Shown in pieces: positions 51,427 through 59,700 of a stretch of DNA of 64,000 bases; the stretch's first letter is position 1; every line of letters begins with the position of its first letter. Under the pieces are notes generated by a model. The model saw only the letters and a list, made by a program, of their open reading frames with translations. It had not been told where the DNA came from and did not search any database. The position numbers were made by a program, and so were the translations under genes. Location of the stretch: assembly GCF_033446685.1 (NCBI RefSeq), contig NZ_JAWQLY010000002.1, positions 186,001 through 250,000 of the forward strand, read 5' to 3'. Origin of the DNA: Modicisalibacter sp033446685. GTDB taxonomy: Bacteria > Pseudomonadota > Gammaproteobacteria > Pseudomonadales > Halomonadaceae.

Positions 51427-51456
51427 GTCGTTCGGGGCGGCTAGCTGGCCACCCGA

Positions 51457-52779
51457 TCAGCTATCCAGGTGAAGCTCGGGGGTCGGCCGGCTAAAGCCGC
51501 GGGTCAGCCAGGTCAGCCAGGCGAGGCCGCAGGCCAGCCAGATGCTGCCCAGGGTGACGGCGAGGTGATCGAGGCTGGCCATCAGCCACAGGATCGCGAG
51601 CAGGCCGATCAGCGGGCAGACCAGGAACCACAGCGTATCGAGACCGCCGCGGCGGCGCTGCTTGAGGTAGTAGTGGCAGATCACCGAAGCATTGACCAGG
51701 GCGAAGGCCAGGAAGGCGCCGAAGTTGATGAACGAGGCCGCCGAGAGCACGTCCATGGTCAGCGCCAGCAGGGCCACCAGGCCGCTCAGCACCAGGCCGC
51801 CGATTGGAGTGCCGAAGCGCCCCAGCCGGCCCAGCCAGCGCTTGGGCAGCACATCGTCGCGACCCATGGCGTAGATCAGCCGGGCGCCGCTGGCCTGGGC
51901 GGCGATGCCCGAGGCGAACTGGCCGACGATCAGGCCGATCAGAAAGACCGTGACGAAGATGTCGCCGCCGATGTTGCGGGCGATGTCGTAGGCGGCGGCG
52001 TCGGGATTGGCGAAGTCGGTGCCCGGGGCGGCGAGCTGCACCACGTAAGAGACGACGATGAAGATCAACCCGCCGATCAGCGTGATCAGCAGGATGGCGC
52101 GCGGCAGGTTGCGCTGCGGGTCCTTGGTTTCCTCGGTCAGGGTGGTCACCGCGTCGAAGCCGAGGAACGAGTAGCAGGCCACCGCCGCGCCGGCCATCAG
52201 CGTCGCCAGCGAGGCCGAGGACTCGGCACCGAGGAACGGTGCCAGGCTCCAGAACGGCTGGCTGGCATCGCCGAGCACGTAATGCGCGGCGAGGCCGACG
52301 AAGGCGACGAGCACCAGCACCTGCACCAGCATCATCACGCTGTTGACCAGGCTGGCGAGCCTGAGGCCGAGCACGTTGATCACCGTGGTCACGCCGATGA
52401 ACGCCAGCAGCCAGACCGCCTGGGGAATCGCCGGAAAGGCCGAATTGAGGTAGGCGGCGCCGATCAGCCAGATCACCATCGGCAGGAACAGGTAGTCGAG
52501 CAGGATCGCCCAGCCGGCGATGAAGCCCAGCCGGTCGTCGATGGCGTGGCGGACGTAGGCATAGGCCGAGCCGGCGACCGGGTAGGCGCTGGCCATGCGG
52601 CCATAGCTGTGGGCGGTGAACAGCATGGCGATTAGCGCGGCGAGATAGGCGCCGGATACCGCGCCATCGGTGATCACGGCGAGCACGCCGAAGGTGCCCA
52701 GCACGATGATCGGGGTCATGTAGGCCAGGCCGAACAGCACTACCTGGCCCAGCGAAAGGGTCTTCTTCATCTCTGACAT
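51457..52779 (-). CDS. APC-family amino acid/polyamine permease (PuuP-like)
   Basis: 440 aa, about 12 transmembrane helices. Close to E. coli PuuP, the putrescine importer: 'LGQVVLFGLAYMTPIIVLGTFGVL', 'YGRMASAYPVAGSAYAYV', 'FIAGWAILLDYLFLPMVIWL' and 'CYSFLGFDAVTTLTEETKDPQRNLPRA'. Substrate is probably a polyamine or amino acid; not proven. It lies 79 bp downstream of a nitrilase-family hydrolase on the same strand, which suggests uptake and hydrolysis of a related compound. Confidence 0.85.
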   Translation of the reverse strand: MSEMKKTLSLGQVVLFGLAYMTPIIVLGTFGVLAVITDGAVSGAYLAALIAMLFTAHSYGRMASAYPVAGSAYAYVRHAIDDRLGFIAGWAILLDYLFLPMVIWLIGAAYLNSAFPAIPQAVWLLAFIGVTTVINVLGLRLASLVNSVMMLVQVLVLVAFVGLAAHYVLGDASQPFWSLAPFLGAESSASLATLMAGAAVACYSFLGFDAVTTLTEETKDPQRNLPRAILLITLIGGLIFIVVSYVVQLAAPGTDFANPDAAAYDIARNIGGDIFVTVFLIGLIVGQFASGIAAQASGARLIYAMGRDDVLPKRWLGRLGRFGTPIGGLVLSGLVALLALTMDVLSAASFINFGAFLAFALVNASVICHYYLKQRRRGGLDTLWFLVCPLIGLLAILWLMASLDHLAVTLGSIWLACGLAWLTWLTRGFSRPTPELHLDS

Positions 52780-52858
52780 CGTCGCCTCCTATTTGTGGTT
52801 GTCGCGACTGAGGTTGTTGTAGGTGCAGCTTGCTGCGGTTGGATGGAGGGCAGCGGGC

Positions 52859-53671
52859 TCAGGCGAAGTGCCAGACCCGGCCCAGTGGTGTCTCTTCACG
52901 GTGCCCCGGCAGGGCGAGGCGGCGATCGCGGAGATAGTCGTAGTCGCGGCGGGCGCGCTCGAGCCGCGCGTGGTCGAGTGTCAGCTTGGTCACGCACTCC
53001 TCGCGGCCGGCGCGGAACAGCAGCTCGCCGTCGGGCGCTACCAGCGCGCTCTCGCCGGCGAAGGTCAGCCCCGCGCCCTCGCCGACGCGGTTGGCCATGG
53101 CCAGGAAGCACTGGTTTTCCTGGGCGCGGGCCTGGGCCGCGCGGGCGTGCACCGGCCCGTAAGGGTCCATGTTGCCGTTGGTGACAACCAATAGATCGGT
53201 GCCCATGGTGGCCAGCGCGCGCGCCGGTTCGGGGAATTCCAGGTCGTAGCAGATCAGCAGGCCGAGGCGGTAGCCGCGCCAGGCGACGCAGCTCACGCTG
53301 TCGCCGGGGCTGACCAGCTCGCGCTCGTCGGGCCACAGGTGGGTCTTGCGGTAGCGCAGCGCCAGGCCCTGTTCGGGGGTGATCAGCACGGTGGTGTTGT
53401 AGACGGCGTCCCCGGCGCGTTCGAGCAGGCCCAGCGCCAGGGCGGTGTCGTGTTCGCGGCTGAGCTCGACCAGCGTGGCCAGTTCGGGGCCGTCGAGGGT
53501 CAGCGCCCGGTCGGCGACGTGGCCGGGCTCGGCGAAGCCGGTCAGTTGGGTCTCGGGAAACACCATCAGCGCTGTCGCGGGGTCGCTGTCGCGAACGCAG
53601 TCGACGACGCGTGATAGATTGCTGGCGATATCGCCCTCGCGGCTGGCCAGTTGGGCCAAGGCTATCTGCAT
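52859..53671 (-). CDS. Carbon-nitrogen hydrolase (nitrilase superfamily amidase)
   Basis: 270 aa with the complete Glu-Lys-Cys triad: E40 ('MVFPETQLTG'), K109 ('YRKTHLWPDE') and C141 ('LLICYDLEFPEPAR'). The family cleaves amides, nitriles or carbamoyl groups. Pairing with a PuuP-like transporter makes an N-carbamoyl or amide derivative of a polyamine or amino acid a reasonable guess. The divergent LuxR-type gene (53820) may control the pair. Confidence 0.85.
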   Translation of the reverse strand: MQIALAQLASREGDIASNLSRVVDCVRDSDPATALMVFPETQLTGFAEPGHVADRALTLDGPELATLVELSREHDTALALGLLERAGDAVYNTTVLITPEQGLALRYRKTHLWPDERELVSPGDSVSCVAWRGYRLGLLICYDLEFPEPARALATMGTDLLVVTNGNMDPYGPVHARAAQARAQENQCFLAMANRVGEGAGLTFAGESALVAPDGELLFRAGREECVTKLTLDHARLERARRDYDYLRDRRLALPGHREETPLGRVWHFA

Positions 53672-53819
53672 GGGGGGCTCCGACGTGTTATTGCTGTGCG
53701 ATGATCGGTTCTTTTTCAGTATCCGGACTCAGGCGTCGCTGCCTATCCCATGAACGGGTTACCCCCGATGGGGGAGGCGGCTGGCGCATTGCAGCGGGAC
53801 GGGACCAACGGGGTGGGAG

Positions 53820-54644
53820 ATGACGGGGCGTAACGCGCAAGAGGATCGGCCCGGCGGGCCGGCGACCAGCCTGGAGAGCCTCGCCTGGCATCGCAGCTTC
53901 GCCGGGCTGGTCGACAGGTTGGATAGTGGCGACTTCTGGCTCGCCGTGGTGCGCACGCTGGCCGCGCACGTCGATTTCAACACCTGGGTGGCGCTGATCT
54001 TCGACCCTCGCCAGCCACCGCGCATCCTCGCCGAGAGCGACGAGGACGACGGTTCGGACGAGACGCTGTTCCAGGATTACCAGCGCGGGCTCTACCTGCT
54101 CGACCCGTTCTACATCGACGCCAAGGGACGCGGGCGTTCGGGGCTCTACACCCTGGCCGACGTGGCCCCGCAGCGCTTCACTCACACCGAGTACTACCAG
54201 CGCTACTTCCGACGCAACATCGTCGCCGACGAGATCCAGTTCAATTGCGTGCTCGGTGACGAGCGCACCCTGTGCCTGTCGCTGGGCTCGGTGGTGGCAT
54301 TCGACCACGCCACGCTGGGGCTGTTGAGCCTGATCCAGCCCTGGCTGCTGGCGCTGATGCGCCAGCGCATGCACTTCGAGAGCGAGCCGGGGTCGCGACC
54401 CGGGCCGCATCCGTGGCATCCCGATCCGGAGCCCACCCAGCCCCTGGAGACGCGGCCCGCGCTGACCGAGCGCGAGCGCGAGATCAGCCAGCTGATGCTG
54501 GCCGGGGGCTCGACCAAGGAGATCGCCCGGCGCCTTGCGATCTCGGTGGAAACCGTGCGCGCCCACAAGAAGCACATCTACGCCAAGCTGGGCATCAACT
54601 CCCAGTCGGAGTTGTTCTCGCTGTTCTGGCAGGCGCGCCGCTAG
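53820..54644 (+). CDS. LuxR-family transcriptional regulator
   Basis: 274 aa. The C-terminus is a LuxR helix-turn-helix: 'LTEREREISQLMLAGGSTKEIARRLAISVETVRAHKKHIYAKLGI'. The N-terminal 190 residues resemble no sensor domain I can name; they contain no clear REC or autoinducer signature. An SD-like GGGTGGGAG precedes the ATG. Divergent from the amidase-permease pair, ending 2 bp before convergent pyrB, so local regulation of the amidase operon is likely. Confidence 0.85.
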   Translation: MTGRNAQEDRPGGPATSLESLAWHRSFAGLVDRLDSGDFWLAVVRTLAAHVDFNTWVALIFDPRQPPRILAESDEDDGSDETLFQDYQRGLYLLDPFYIDAKGRGRSGLYTLADVAPQRFTHTEYYQRYFRRNIVADEIQFNCVLGDERTLCLSLGSVVAFDHATLGLLSLIQPWLLALMRQRMHFESEPGSRPGPHPWHPDPEPTQPLETRPALTEREREISQLMLAGGSTKEIARRLAISVETVRAHKKHIYAKLGINSQSELFSLFWQARR

Positions 54645-54646
54645 GC

Positions 54647-55678
54647 TTAAAGCTGACGGTCGTCGGCGCCGAACTGTGCCGGCACGAACCAGCGCACGTC
54701 ACGCATCTCCTTCTCGATCAGATCCTCGACCTTGAGCAGCGTGGCGAAGATCGCCATGCGTACCGGAATGCCGTTGTCGGTCTGACGGAAGATCGCCAGG
54801 CGCGGATCGCCGTTGAGGTCGACGTTCAGGTCGTTGGCCCCGGGGCGGCTGTCACGCGGCAGCGGGTGCATGACGATGGTGGTGGCGCTGCAGTGGTTGT
54901 CGAGGAAGGCGCGGTCGACGCGGAAGTCCTGCGAAACCCCGGCGAAGCTTTCCGACAGCTCGTCGGTGAAGCGCTCCTTCTGGATGCGCGTGGTGTACAC
55001 CACGTCCAGGTCGCGAAAGTCGCTGTCGAGACTTTCGCGCTGTTCGACGCGGTGCCCGCGCGAGGCGACCAGATCGACCAGCGGGCTGGGCATCTCCAGC
55101 CCCGGCGGCGAGACCAGGGTGATGCGCAGCGGCTCATAGAGCGACAACAGCTTGATCAGCGAATGCACGGTGCGGCCGTGCTTGAGATCGCCGGTGAGCA
55201 GCAGGTGGGCGCCACCCAGGTGCTTGCCGAGCCGGGTGAATTCCTTGTCGATGGTGTACAGATCGAGCAGCGCCTGGCTGGGGTGCTCGCCGGGGCCGTC
55301 GCCGCCGTTGATCACCGGCACGTTGGTGGCCTCGGCGAACTCGGCCACCGAGCCCTGGTCCGGGTGACGCATGACGATGGCGTCGCAATAGCCGCTCATC
55401 ACCCGGCTGGTGTCGTAGAGCGATTCGCCCTTGGCCATCGACGAGAAGGTGAAGCCGGTGGTGTCGCAGACGCTGCCGCCGAGCCGGCAGAACGCCGCAT
55501 TGAAACTGACGCGGGTCCGCGTGCTGGCCTCGAAGAACAGATTGCCGAGCACCGCGCCCTCCAGCACCCGGGTGACCTTGCGCCGCGCCGCGATCGGCTC
55601 CATGCGGCTGGCCACGCGCAGCAGGTGATCGACCTGATCCTTGGACAACGAATCGACGGACAGCAGGTGAGTGTTCAT
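54647..55678 (-). CDS. pyrB: Aspartate carbamoyltransferase (PyrB)
   Basis: First committed step of pyrimidine synthesis. 343 aa, the long type seen in some gammaproteobacteria (E. coli catalytic chain 311). Carbamoyl-phosphate motif 'FFEASTRTRVSF', then 'AIVMRHPDQGS', 'NGGDGPGEHPSQALLDLYTI', 'LTGDLKHGRTVHSL' and the substrate loop 'MHPLPRDS'. HPLPR plus DLKHGRTVHS point to aspartate rather than ornithine as substrate. No pyrI or pyrC is adjacent, unlike the Pseudomonas pyrRBC operon that would follow ruvX. Confidence 0.9.
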   Translation of the reverse strand: MNTHLLSVDSLSKDQVDHLLRVASRMEPIAARRKVTRVLEGAVLGNLFFEASTRTRVSFNAAFCRLGGSVCDTTGFTFSSMAKGESLYDTSRVMSGYCDAIVMRHPDQGSVAEFAEATNVPVINGGDGPGEHPSQALLDLYTIDKEFTRLGKHLGGAHLLLTGDLKHGRTVHSLIKLLSLYEPLRITLVSPPGLEMPSPLVDLVASRGHRVEQRESLDSDFRDLDVVYTTRIQKERFTDELSESFAGVSQDFRVDRAFLDNHCSATTIVMHPLPRDSRPGANDLNVDLNGDPRLAIFRQTDNGIPVRMAIFATLLKVEDLIEKEMRDVRWFVPAQFGADDRQL

Positions 55679-55941
55679 CGCGGGCCTCGCAGTATGCCGG
55701 GAAGAAGTGTGCCGGGAGAAATGGCCGTTAGTGTAGCGGCGAACGCCGGCCGCGGCATCCGTTGGGCGGCACTACGCTGCGTACATCGTTGCGTACATCC
55801 ATCGCTGGGGACATCCGTCTTCGAGGCCCAGTCGAGCGGCTTGCCGATGGCTGGCATGAGCTTCTACCTTGGTAGAAAGCACAAGCGTCGCGGGATGGCG
55901 GCGCACCTGCCGAGTGACGTGCAACACAGGAGTGAAAGCAC

Positions 55942-56796
55942 ATGGCCGATCAGAAGCAACCCCCCCAGGAACAGCAGAAGCAGCCCGGCGATGAATACGC
56001 GATGCAACCCGAGCCGGAGTTCATCCGCGACAGCTATCGCGGTACCGACAAGCTCAAGGACAAGGTGGCGATCATCACCGGCGGCGATAGCGGCATCGGT
56101 CGCGCCGTGGCCCTGCATTTCGCCCGCGAGGGCGCGGATTGCGCCGTTGTCTACCTCGACGAGGAGCGCGACGCCCAGGACACCCGCGCACTGGTCGAGG
56201 CCGAAGGTCGGCGTTGCGAGCTGATCAAGGGCGATGTCGGCGATCCGGCCTTCTGTCGCGAGGCCGTGGAGCGCACCGTCAGCGCGTTGGGCGGGGTCAA
56301 CATCCTGGTCAACAACGCCGCCGAGCAGTACGACTGGGACGACATCACCCAGATCCCCGACGATCAGCTGTTGCGGACCTTCCAGACCAACATCTTCAGC
56401 CATTTCTACATGATCAAGCAGGTGCTGCCGCACATGCACGAGGGCGACACGATCATCGCCACCTCGTCGGTCAATGCCTTCAAGGGCAACGATACGCTGA
56501 TCGACTACTCGTCGACCAAGGGCGCCATCCAGGGCCTGGTTCGCTCGCTGGCGCAGTCGCTGGTCGATCGTGACATCCGCGTCAATGCGGTGGCGCCCGG
56601 GCCGGTATGGACGCCGCTGATTCCGGCCAGCTTCGACGCCGAGAAGGTCGAGGGCTTCGGCGGTCAGGTGCCCATGGATCGCGCCGGCCAGCCCAGCGAG
56701 ATGGGGCCGGCCTACGTCTACCTGGCCAGCGAGGAATCCTCGTACATGACCGGCCAGACCCTGCACCTCAACGGCGGGGTGATTCTCAACACCTGA
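55942..56796 (+). CDS. Short-chain dehydrogenase/reductase (YghA/general stress type)
   Basis: 284 aa SDR with an N-terminal extension of about 40 residues rich in Q/P ('QKQPPQEQQKQPGDEY') typical of YghA and Bacillus GSP39-like proteins. NAD(P) site 'ITGGDSGIGRAVALHFAREG', 'VNNAAEQ', catalytic Ser in 'IIATSSVNAF' and 'YSSTKGAIQGL' (Y..K). Stress-induced members have unknown substrates. An AGGAG precedes the ATG. The 263 bp upstream shows nothing clear. Confidence 0.88.
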   Translation: MADQKQPPQEQQKQPGDEYAMQPEPEFIRDSYRGTDKLKDKVAIITGGDSGIGRAVALHFAREGADCAVVYLDEERDAQDTRALVEAEGRRCELIKGDVGDPAFCREAVERTVSALGGVNILVNNAAEQYDWDDITQIPDDQLLRTFQTNIFSHFYMIKQVLPHMHEGDTIIATSSVNAFKGNDTLIDYSSTKGAIQGLVRSLAQSLVDRDIRVNAVAPGPVWTPLIPASFDAEKVEGFGGQVPMDRAGQPSEMGPAYVYLASEESSYMTGQTLHLNGGVILNT

Positions 56797-56858
56797 CCCC
56801 GGCGCGCTGGACCGCCCCGATGGCGTAGACTGCGTGAACCTTCACACGGAGACGCGCC

Positions 56859-57575
56859 ATGTCCCAGTTGCAAGACAGCCACCCGGTCGGCGAGCCCGTA
56901 TCGGGTTGGCAGGGTGCCGCCTGGCCCGAGCGGCGGCGGCTCGGCGGGCATTTTTGTCGCCTCGAGCCCCTCGACGCCGCGGTGCACGGCGAAGCGCTGT
57001 GGCAGGCGACGACCCTGCCGGGCGGCGAGCATAACTGGACCTACCTGCCTTACGGCCCCTTTGCCGACGAGGCCACCTATCGCGACTGGCTGAGCGAGAT
57101 GGCCGAGCAGCGCGACCCGCAGTTCTTCGCCATCGTCGAGCTTGCCGGCGGCCAGGCCGTGGGCGTGGCGAGTTTCCTGCGTATCGCCCCGGCCGCCGGC
57201 AGCATCGAGGTCGGACATATCCACTTCTCGCCGCGCCTGCAGCGCAGTCCGACGGCGAGCGAGGCGATGTTTTTGATGATGCGCGAGGCCTTCGCGCTGG
57301 GCTACCGACGCTACGAGTGGAAGTGCGATGCGCTCAACGCGCCGTCGCGGCGTGCCGCCGAGCGGCTGGGCTTTCGCTTCGAGGGCGTTTTCCGCCAGGC
57401 CACGGTGGTCAAGGGGCGCAACCGCGACACCGCCTGGTTCTCGGTGATCGATGGGGAGTGGCCGGCCCTGGAGGCGGCCTTCGAGCGCTGGCTGGCGCCG
57501 GACAACTTCGACTCGTCGGGGCGCCAGCGCGAATCGCTCTCGCTGCTCACCCGGCAAGCACTCGCCGGGCGCTGA
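56859..57575 (+). CDS. GNAT-family N-acetyltransferase (RimJ/RimL-like)
   Basis: 238 aa with 'HFCRLEPLDAAVHGEALW', 'GVASFLRIAPAAGSIEVGHIHFSPRLQRSPTASEAMFLMM' (acetyl-CoA site region) and 'EWKCDALNAPSRRAAERLGFRFEGVFRQ', the RimL-type pattern in which N/R residues contact CoA. Substrate unknown. Downstream gene of the SDR by 62 bp; ends near the convergent IclR gene. Confidence 0.85.
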   Translation: MSQLQDSHPVGEPVSGWQGAAWPERRRLGGHFCRLEPLDAAVHGEALWQATTLPGGEHNWTYLPYGPFADEATYRDWLSEMAEQRDPQFFAIVELAGGQAVGVASFLRIAPAAGSIEVGHIHFSPRLQRSPTASEAMFLMMREAFALGYRRYEWKCDALNAPSRRAAERLGFRFEGVFRQATVVKGRNRDTAWFSVIDGEWPALEAAFERWLAPDNFDSSGRQRESLSLLTRQALAGR

Positions 57576-57597
57576 AACCGGGCGAGCGCTTGCCCGG

Positions 57598-58425
57598 TCA
57601 GGGCTGCGGCACGTAGCCGCCGAGCTGTTCGCTGATCTCGCGCGCGGCGCGGCTGACCAGCCCGCCGAGCTCGACCAGGCGCGCTTCGGGAATCCGCGCC
57701 ACCGGCCCGGATACCGAGATGGCGGCCAGTGGCAGGCCGTCCTGGTCGTGCAGCGAGGCGGCCACGCAGTTCAGCCCGATGGCGTGTTCCTCGCGATCGC
57801 AGGCGTAGCCCTGGCGGCGGATGGCGGCCAGGCTCTCGCGGAGCCGGGCGGGGGTATCGAGGGTGTTCTCGGTGACGCGGTTGAGCCCGCGCGATTGCAG
57901 GATGCGCTCGACCTCCCGCTCGGGCAGCCAGGCGAGCAGCGCCTTGCCCACGCCCGAGGCGTGCAGTGGCGCCCGCGAGCCCAGCCGGGTGATCATCCGC
58001 ATCATCTGCGGCGATTCGCTCTGGGCGAGGAACACCGCCATGCCATCGTCGCGGATCGCCAGGTTGGCGGTCTCGCCGCTGTCCTGGGTCAGCCGGCGCA
58101 GGTAAGGGCGGGCGGTAGCGACGAAATCACGCGCTTCGAGGAAGGTGTTGCCGACCTGGAAGGTCTTGACGCCGATCTTCCAGAGCCCCAGCTCGGCGTC
58201 CTGCATGATGTAGCCCTGCTTGTGCAGGGCCTGCAGCAGGCGGTGGGTGGTCGACGGGGCCAGGCCGACGATCTGGGCGATGTCCGACAGGCCGAGCCCG
58301 CCCGGGGCCGCCGCCAGGCCTTCGAGGATATTCAAGCCGCGGACCAGCGACTGGCTGTGACCGCCGCCGCTCTTGGCGGAACTCGCCGGGCGGCCGACTG
58401 GCTTGCGCTTGCTCTCTACTGTCAC
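57598..58425 (-). CDS. IclR-family transcriptional regulator
   Basis: 275 aa: N-terminal winged helix ('VRGLNILEGLAAAPGGLGLSDIAQIVGLAPSTTHRLLQAL') and a C-terminal effector domain ('SGVGKALLAWLPEREVERIL', 'GYACDREEHAIGLNCVAASLHD'). It is on the same strand as uraD, starting 127 bp beyond the uraD stop. Many IclR proteins (AllR) govern purine or allantoin catabolism, so control of the urate locus is a reasonable but unproved inference. Confidence 0.9.
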   Translation of the reverse strand: MTVESKRKPVGRPASSAKSGGGHSQSLVRGLNILEGLAAAPGGLGLSDIAQIVGLAPSTTHRLLQALHKQGYIMQDAELGLWKIGVKTFQVGNTFLEARDFVATARPYLRRLTQDSGETANLAIRDDGMAVFLAQSESPQMMRMITRLGSRAPLHASGVGKALLAWLPEREVERILQSRGLNRVTENTLDTPARLRESLAAIRRQGYACDREEHAIGLNCVAASLHDQDGLPLAAISVSGPVARIPEARLVELGGLVSRAAREISEQLGGYVPQP

Positions 58426-58552
58426 GCCCCGTTCTCCGTGTCGCTCGAAGTCACCGATTCTGGCGACCCAGAATACACGCTCGCAGGGACCCTGTCCGCC
58501 GTTGCGGAATCGCTTTCCATCTCGTCTGCGGCGTGCCCTCTCGGCGGCTGGC

Positions 58553-59080
58553 TCACGACCCGGCGCGGGCCTCCAGGCGCAGCCGGGCGATGCGATTGAC
58601 CTCGCCGATGGCGGTGCGCCGCTCCTGCTCGGGAGTGTGTTCGAGGCGGCGCTCGAAGGCGGAGAGAATCCGGTGGCGGTCGCTGCCCTTGACCGCCATC
58701 ACGAACGGGAAGCCGAAGCGCTGCTGGTAGCGCGTGTTGTAGCGGTGAAAGCGCGCGTACTCCTCGGGGCTGCACTGGTCGAGCCCGGCGCCGGCCTGCT
58801 CGCGGGTGGAGTCGGCGGTCAGCTCGCCACGCTCGGCGGCCTTGCCGGCCAGGTCGGGATGGGCACGGATCACCGCCAGCTGGCGTTCGGCCGGGGCCGC
58901 CTCGAGGATCGCGGCCATCGCCGTGGCGAGGCCCTCGGGGGTGTCCTGTCCGGCATCCAGCCCGCCCTCCCAGGCCGCCTCGGCGATCCACGGCGAGTGC
59001 TCGTAGACCTCGCCGTAGTGGCTGACGAAGGCGTCGCGCCCCAGCGTGCTGGGGCGGGGGGTCAGAAGCGGGGCGCTCAT
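58553..59080 (-). CDS. uraD: UraD, OHCU (2-oxo-4-hydroxy-4-carboxy-5-ureidoimidazoline) decarboxylase
   Basis: Last step from urate to S-allantoin. 175 aa from the ATG at 59080, with GGGAG upstream; the longer frame to 59239 invades the uraH promoter region. Motifs: 'FVSHYGEVYEHSPWIAEAAW', 'AHPDLAGKAA' (catalytic His region), 'DSTREQAGAGLDQCSPEEYARF' and 'FGFPFVMAVKG'. Divergent from uraH, its pathway predecessor. Confidence 0.95.
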   Translation of the reverse strand: MSAPLLTPRPSTLGRDAFVSHYGEVYEHSPWIAEAAWEGGLDAGQDTPEGLATAMAAILEAAPAERQLAVIRAHPDLAGKAAERGELTADSTREQAGAGLDQCSPEEYARFHRYNTRYQQRFGFPFVMAVKGSDRHRILSAFERRLEHTPEQERRTAIGEVNRIARLRLEARAGS

Positions 59081-59191
59081 CTCGGGTCTCCCTATTCGTA
59101 TTGTCTCGGGTCGTGCTGTGTCGGGGCGCACTGTACCGGCAATCGCTGGCAGCGGTTGCTTGTCCGGTGTGGGACAGGCCACCATTAAACG

Positions 59192-59199
59192 GTATACAA
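59192..59199. promoter_or_regulatory. GTATACAA site upstream of uraH
   Basis: Contains the palindromic core GTATAC. The same octamer lies upstream of the GntR-type regulator gene at 59654-59661. Sites of TTGTATACAA type are bound by many FCD/GntR regulators, so this is a candidate operator for the regulator encoded at 59701. Confidence 0.45.
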
Positions 59200-59265
59200 A
59201 TCCGTTATGAAACGTGTCGCGAGCCTGCCGCTCGTCCACGAGCCGCTATAACAGGAGCAAGACCG

Positions 59266-59619
59266 ATGGGACGCTTGACCACGCACGTTCTGGATACCGC
59301 TTCGGGGCGGCCCGGCAATGGCCTGCGCATCGAGATTTTCCGCTTCGACGGCGACGATCGGATTCCGTTGGGCGAGGTGATCACCAACGACGACGGCCGT
59401 TGCGATGCGCCGATTCTCGAAGGCGAGTCCTTCACGCCCGGCGAGTATGAACTGCTGTTCCACGCCGGAGACTATCTCGATGCGCGGGGCTCCGGCGGCG
59501 AGCGGCCGCGCTTTCTCGATCGCATCCCGTTGCGCTTCGGGGTCGCCGATGCCAGCCAGCACTATCATGTGCCGTTGCTGCTGTCGCCGTTCGGCTATTC
59601 CACCTACCGTGGCAGCTGA
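59266..59619 (+). CDS. uraH: UraH, 5-hydroxyisourate hydrolase (transthyretin-like)
   Basis: Second step after uricase. 117 aa from the ATG at 59266, with AGGAG 8 nt upstream. Signature 'LTTHVLDTASGRPGNGLRIEIF' , then 'DDGRCDAPIL', and the C-terminal tetrapeptide YRGS essential in HIU hydrolases, preceded by 'HYHVPLLLSPFGYSTYRGS'. No signal peptide. Uricase is not in the window. Confidence 0.97.
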   Translation: MGRLTTHVLDTASGRPGNGLRIEIFRFDGDDRIPLGEVITNDDGRCDAPILEGESFTPGEYELLFHAGDYLDARGSGGERPRFLDRIPLRFGVADASQHYHVPLLLSPFGYSTYRGS

Positions 59620-59653
59620 CGAGTTCGCCAGGTCGCCTCCGCGGGACCGACCC

Positions 59654-59661
59654 GTATACAA
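59654..59661. promoter_or_regulatory. GTATACAA site upstream of the GntR regulator
   Basis: Second copy of the octamer seen before uraH. It lies 40 nt upstream of the regulator start at 59701, consistent with autoregulation. Candidate only. Confidence 0.45.
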
Positions 59662-59700
59662 TGGCTTGCATCGACGATGACGGATACGGGGACTTCGAGC

